Assembly (NCBI RefSeq): GCF_010365305.1
Contig: NZ_CP048279.1
Coordinates: 1,178,001 to 1,242,000 of the forward strand
Reading direction: 5' to 3'
DNA from: Staphylococcus sp. MI 10-1553
Lineage (GTDB): Bacteria > Bacillota > Bacilli > Staphylococcales > Staphylococcaceae
DNA: 64,000 nt
The notes beneath the pieces were generated by a model, which was not told where the DNA came from, searched no databases, and was given only the letters and a program-made list of their open reading frames with translations. Positions 63,775 through 64,000 of the stretch are shown in pieces. Both the position numbers and the translations under genes were made by a program. Each line of letters opens with the position of its first letter. Position 1 is the stretch's first letter.

Positions 63775-64000
63775 ATTCGTGTTACGGCACGAATGGGAAA
63801 AGTCTCGTGGAAAGATTTACGAAAAGATTAATGAAAACGATCGTAAACACACAGAAGCACTGAATAAATTAGAAAAAACAGTTGATAGACAGGTTTTATT
63901 ACAACAAAGTGCATTTGAATCACAAAAGCGCTCAGAAAAACACCTCGAAACATTAAACGAGACAATGCTCAAATTTGGCAATGACTTTACGGAGATTAGA
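63758..64000 (+). CDS. DUF2951-like protein, cut by the window edge
   Basis: The ATG at 63758 overlaps the preceding gene by 17 bases. The visible 81 codons read MSVEDKFVLRHEWEKSRGKI and continue as a charged coiled coil (HTEALNKLEKTVDRQVLLQQ). The arrangement matches DUF2951 proteins of staphylococcal phages, which end in a membrane helix. That end is beyond the window. Confidence 0.6.
   Translation, partial: MSVEDKFVLRHEWEKSRGKIYEKINENDRKHTEALNKLEKTVDRQVLLQQSAFESQKRSEKHLETLNETMLKFGNDFTEIR

Larger units (their letters stand above)
26206..64000 (+). mobile_element. Temperate siphophage prophage, right end beyond the window
   Basis: About 37.8 kb of phage genes in classical siphophage order: integrase, lysogeny switch, replication, transcription activators, packaging, HK97-type head, tail. 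The hallmarks are tyrosine integrase, S24 repressor, TerS/TerL, HK97 portal, protease and capsid, tape measure, Dit and Tal. Lysis genes and attR are missing because the window ends. Two lesions (the helicase frameshift and a truncated homing endonuclease) are visible. Structural genes appear intact once the group I intron is spliced. Confidence 0.97.

Overview
The window is chromosomal DNA of a Staphylococcus. The evidence is the low GC content, strong AGGAGG-type ribosome binding sites, and a gene order shared by staphylococci and Bacillus: yheA/yhaO/yhaN/yhaM - prsA - hpr - ytxH-like - hit - ecsAB - traP - hemEHY. The sequence alone does not settle the species. The divergence from S. aureus and the prophage type suggest a coagulase-variable animal species such as the S. 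intermedius/pseudintermedius group, but that is inference.

Bases 1-25130 are core chromosome. They hold an XRE regulator, a DUF445 membrane protein, a YlbF-family protein, the SbcCD-like pair YhaO/YhaN with exonuclease YhaM, the foldase PrsA, a decayed MFS transporter, a DUF3267 membrane protein, the MarR-type regulator Hpr, a YtxH-like protein, a HIT hydrolase, the ABC transporter EcsAB, TRAP, the hemE-hemH-hemY haem operon and a small alpha/beta hydrolase. Two nearly identical 1868-bp group IIC introns (1396-3263 and 23263-25130) each sit immediately behind a Rho-independent terminator. Two structured intergenic repeats (about 10370-10700 and 17560-17895) are related to each other.

Bases 25249-26205 are a nine-tRNA cluster: Glu, fMet, Asp, Phe, His, Gly, Asn, Glu, Ser. 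A temperate siphophage begins directly behind tRNA-Ser and runs past the right edge, so its lysis genes and attR are not visible. The prophage is modular. The lysogeny module reads leftward (integrase, a HIRAN-domain protein, a LexA-like CI repressor). Four 16-bp operators and two divergent promoters form the switch. The rightward early genes follow: Cro, small membrane proteins, a Gp157-like protein, an ATP-binding protein, a frameshifted helicase, an SSB-like DUF669 protein, a primase-SF3 helicase, an iteron array, a VRR-NUC nuclease and dUTPase. RinB, a DUF1514 protein and RinA lead into the late operon. That operon carries HNH endonuclease, terminase, an HK97-type head, connectors, a long non-contractile tail with a programmed -1 frameshift, a tape measure gene split by a group I intron, Dit, and a large Tal/fibre protein with an S74 chaperone.

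The most notable observations are these. (1) The second group II intron has a changed domain V catalytic triad. (2) A 261-nt group I intron without an ORF interrupts the tape measure gene. (3) An 8-nt insertion falls exactly inside the Walker A codons of the phage helicase. (4) Two convergent small genes encode membrane helices on opposite strands of the same 89 bp, and the leftward one has its own promoter inside the lytic operon. (5) A HIRAN-domain protein is co-oriented with the CI repressor. (6) A two-orientation decamer iteron array follows the primase gene.
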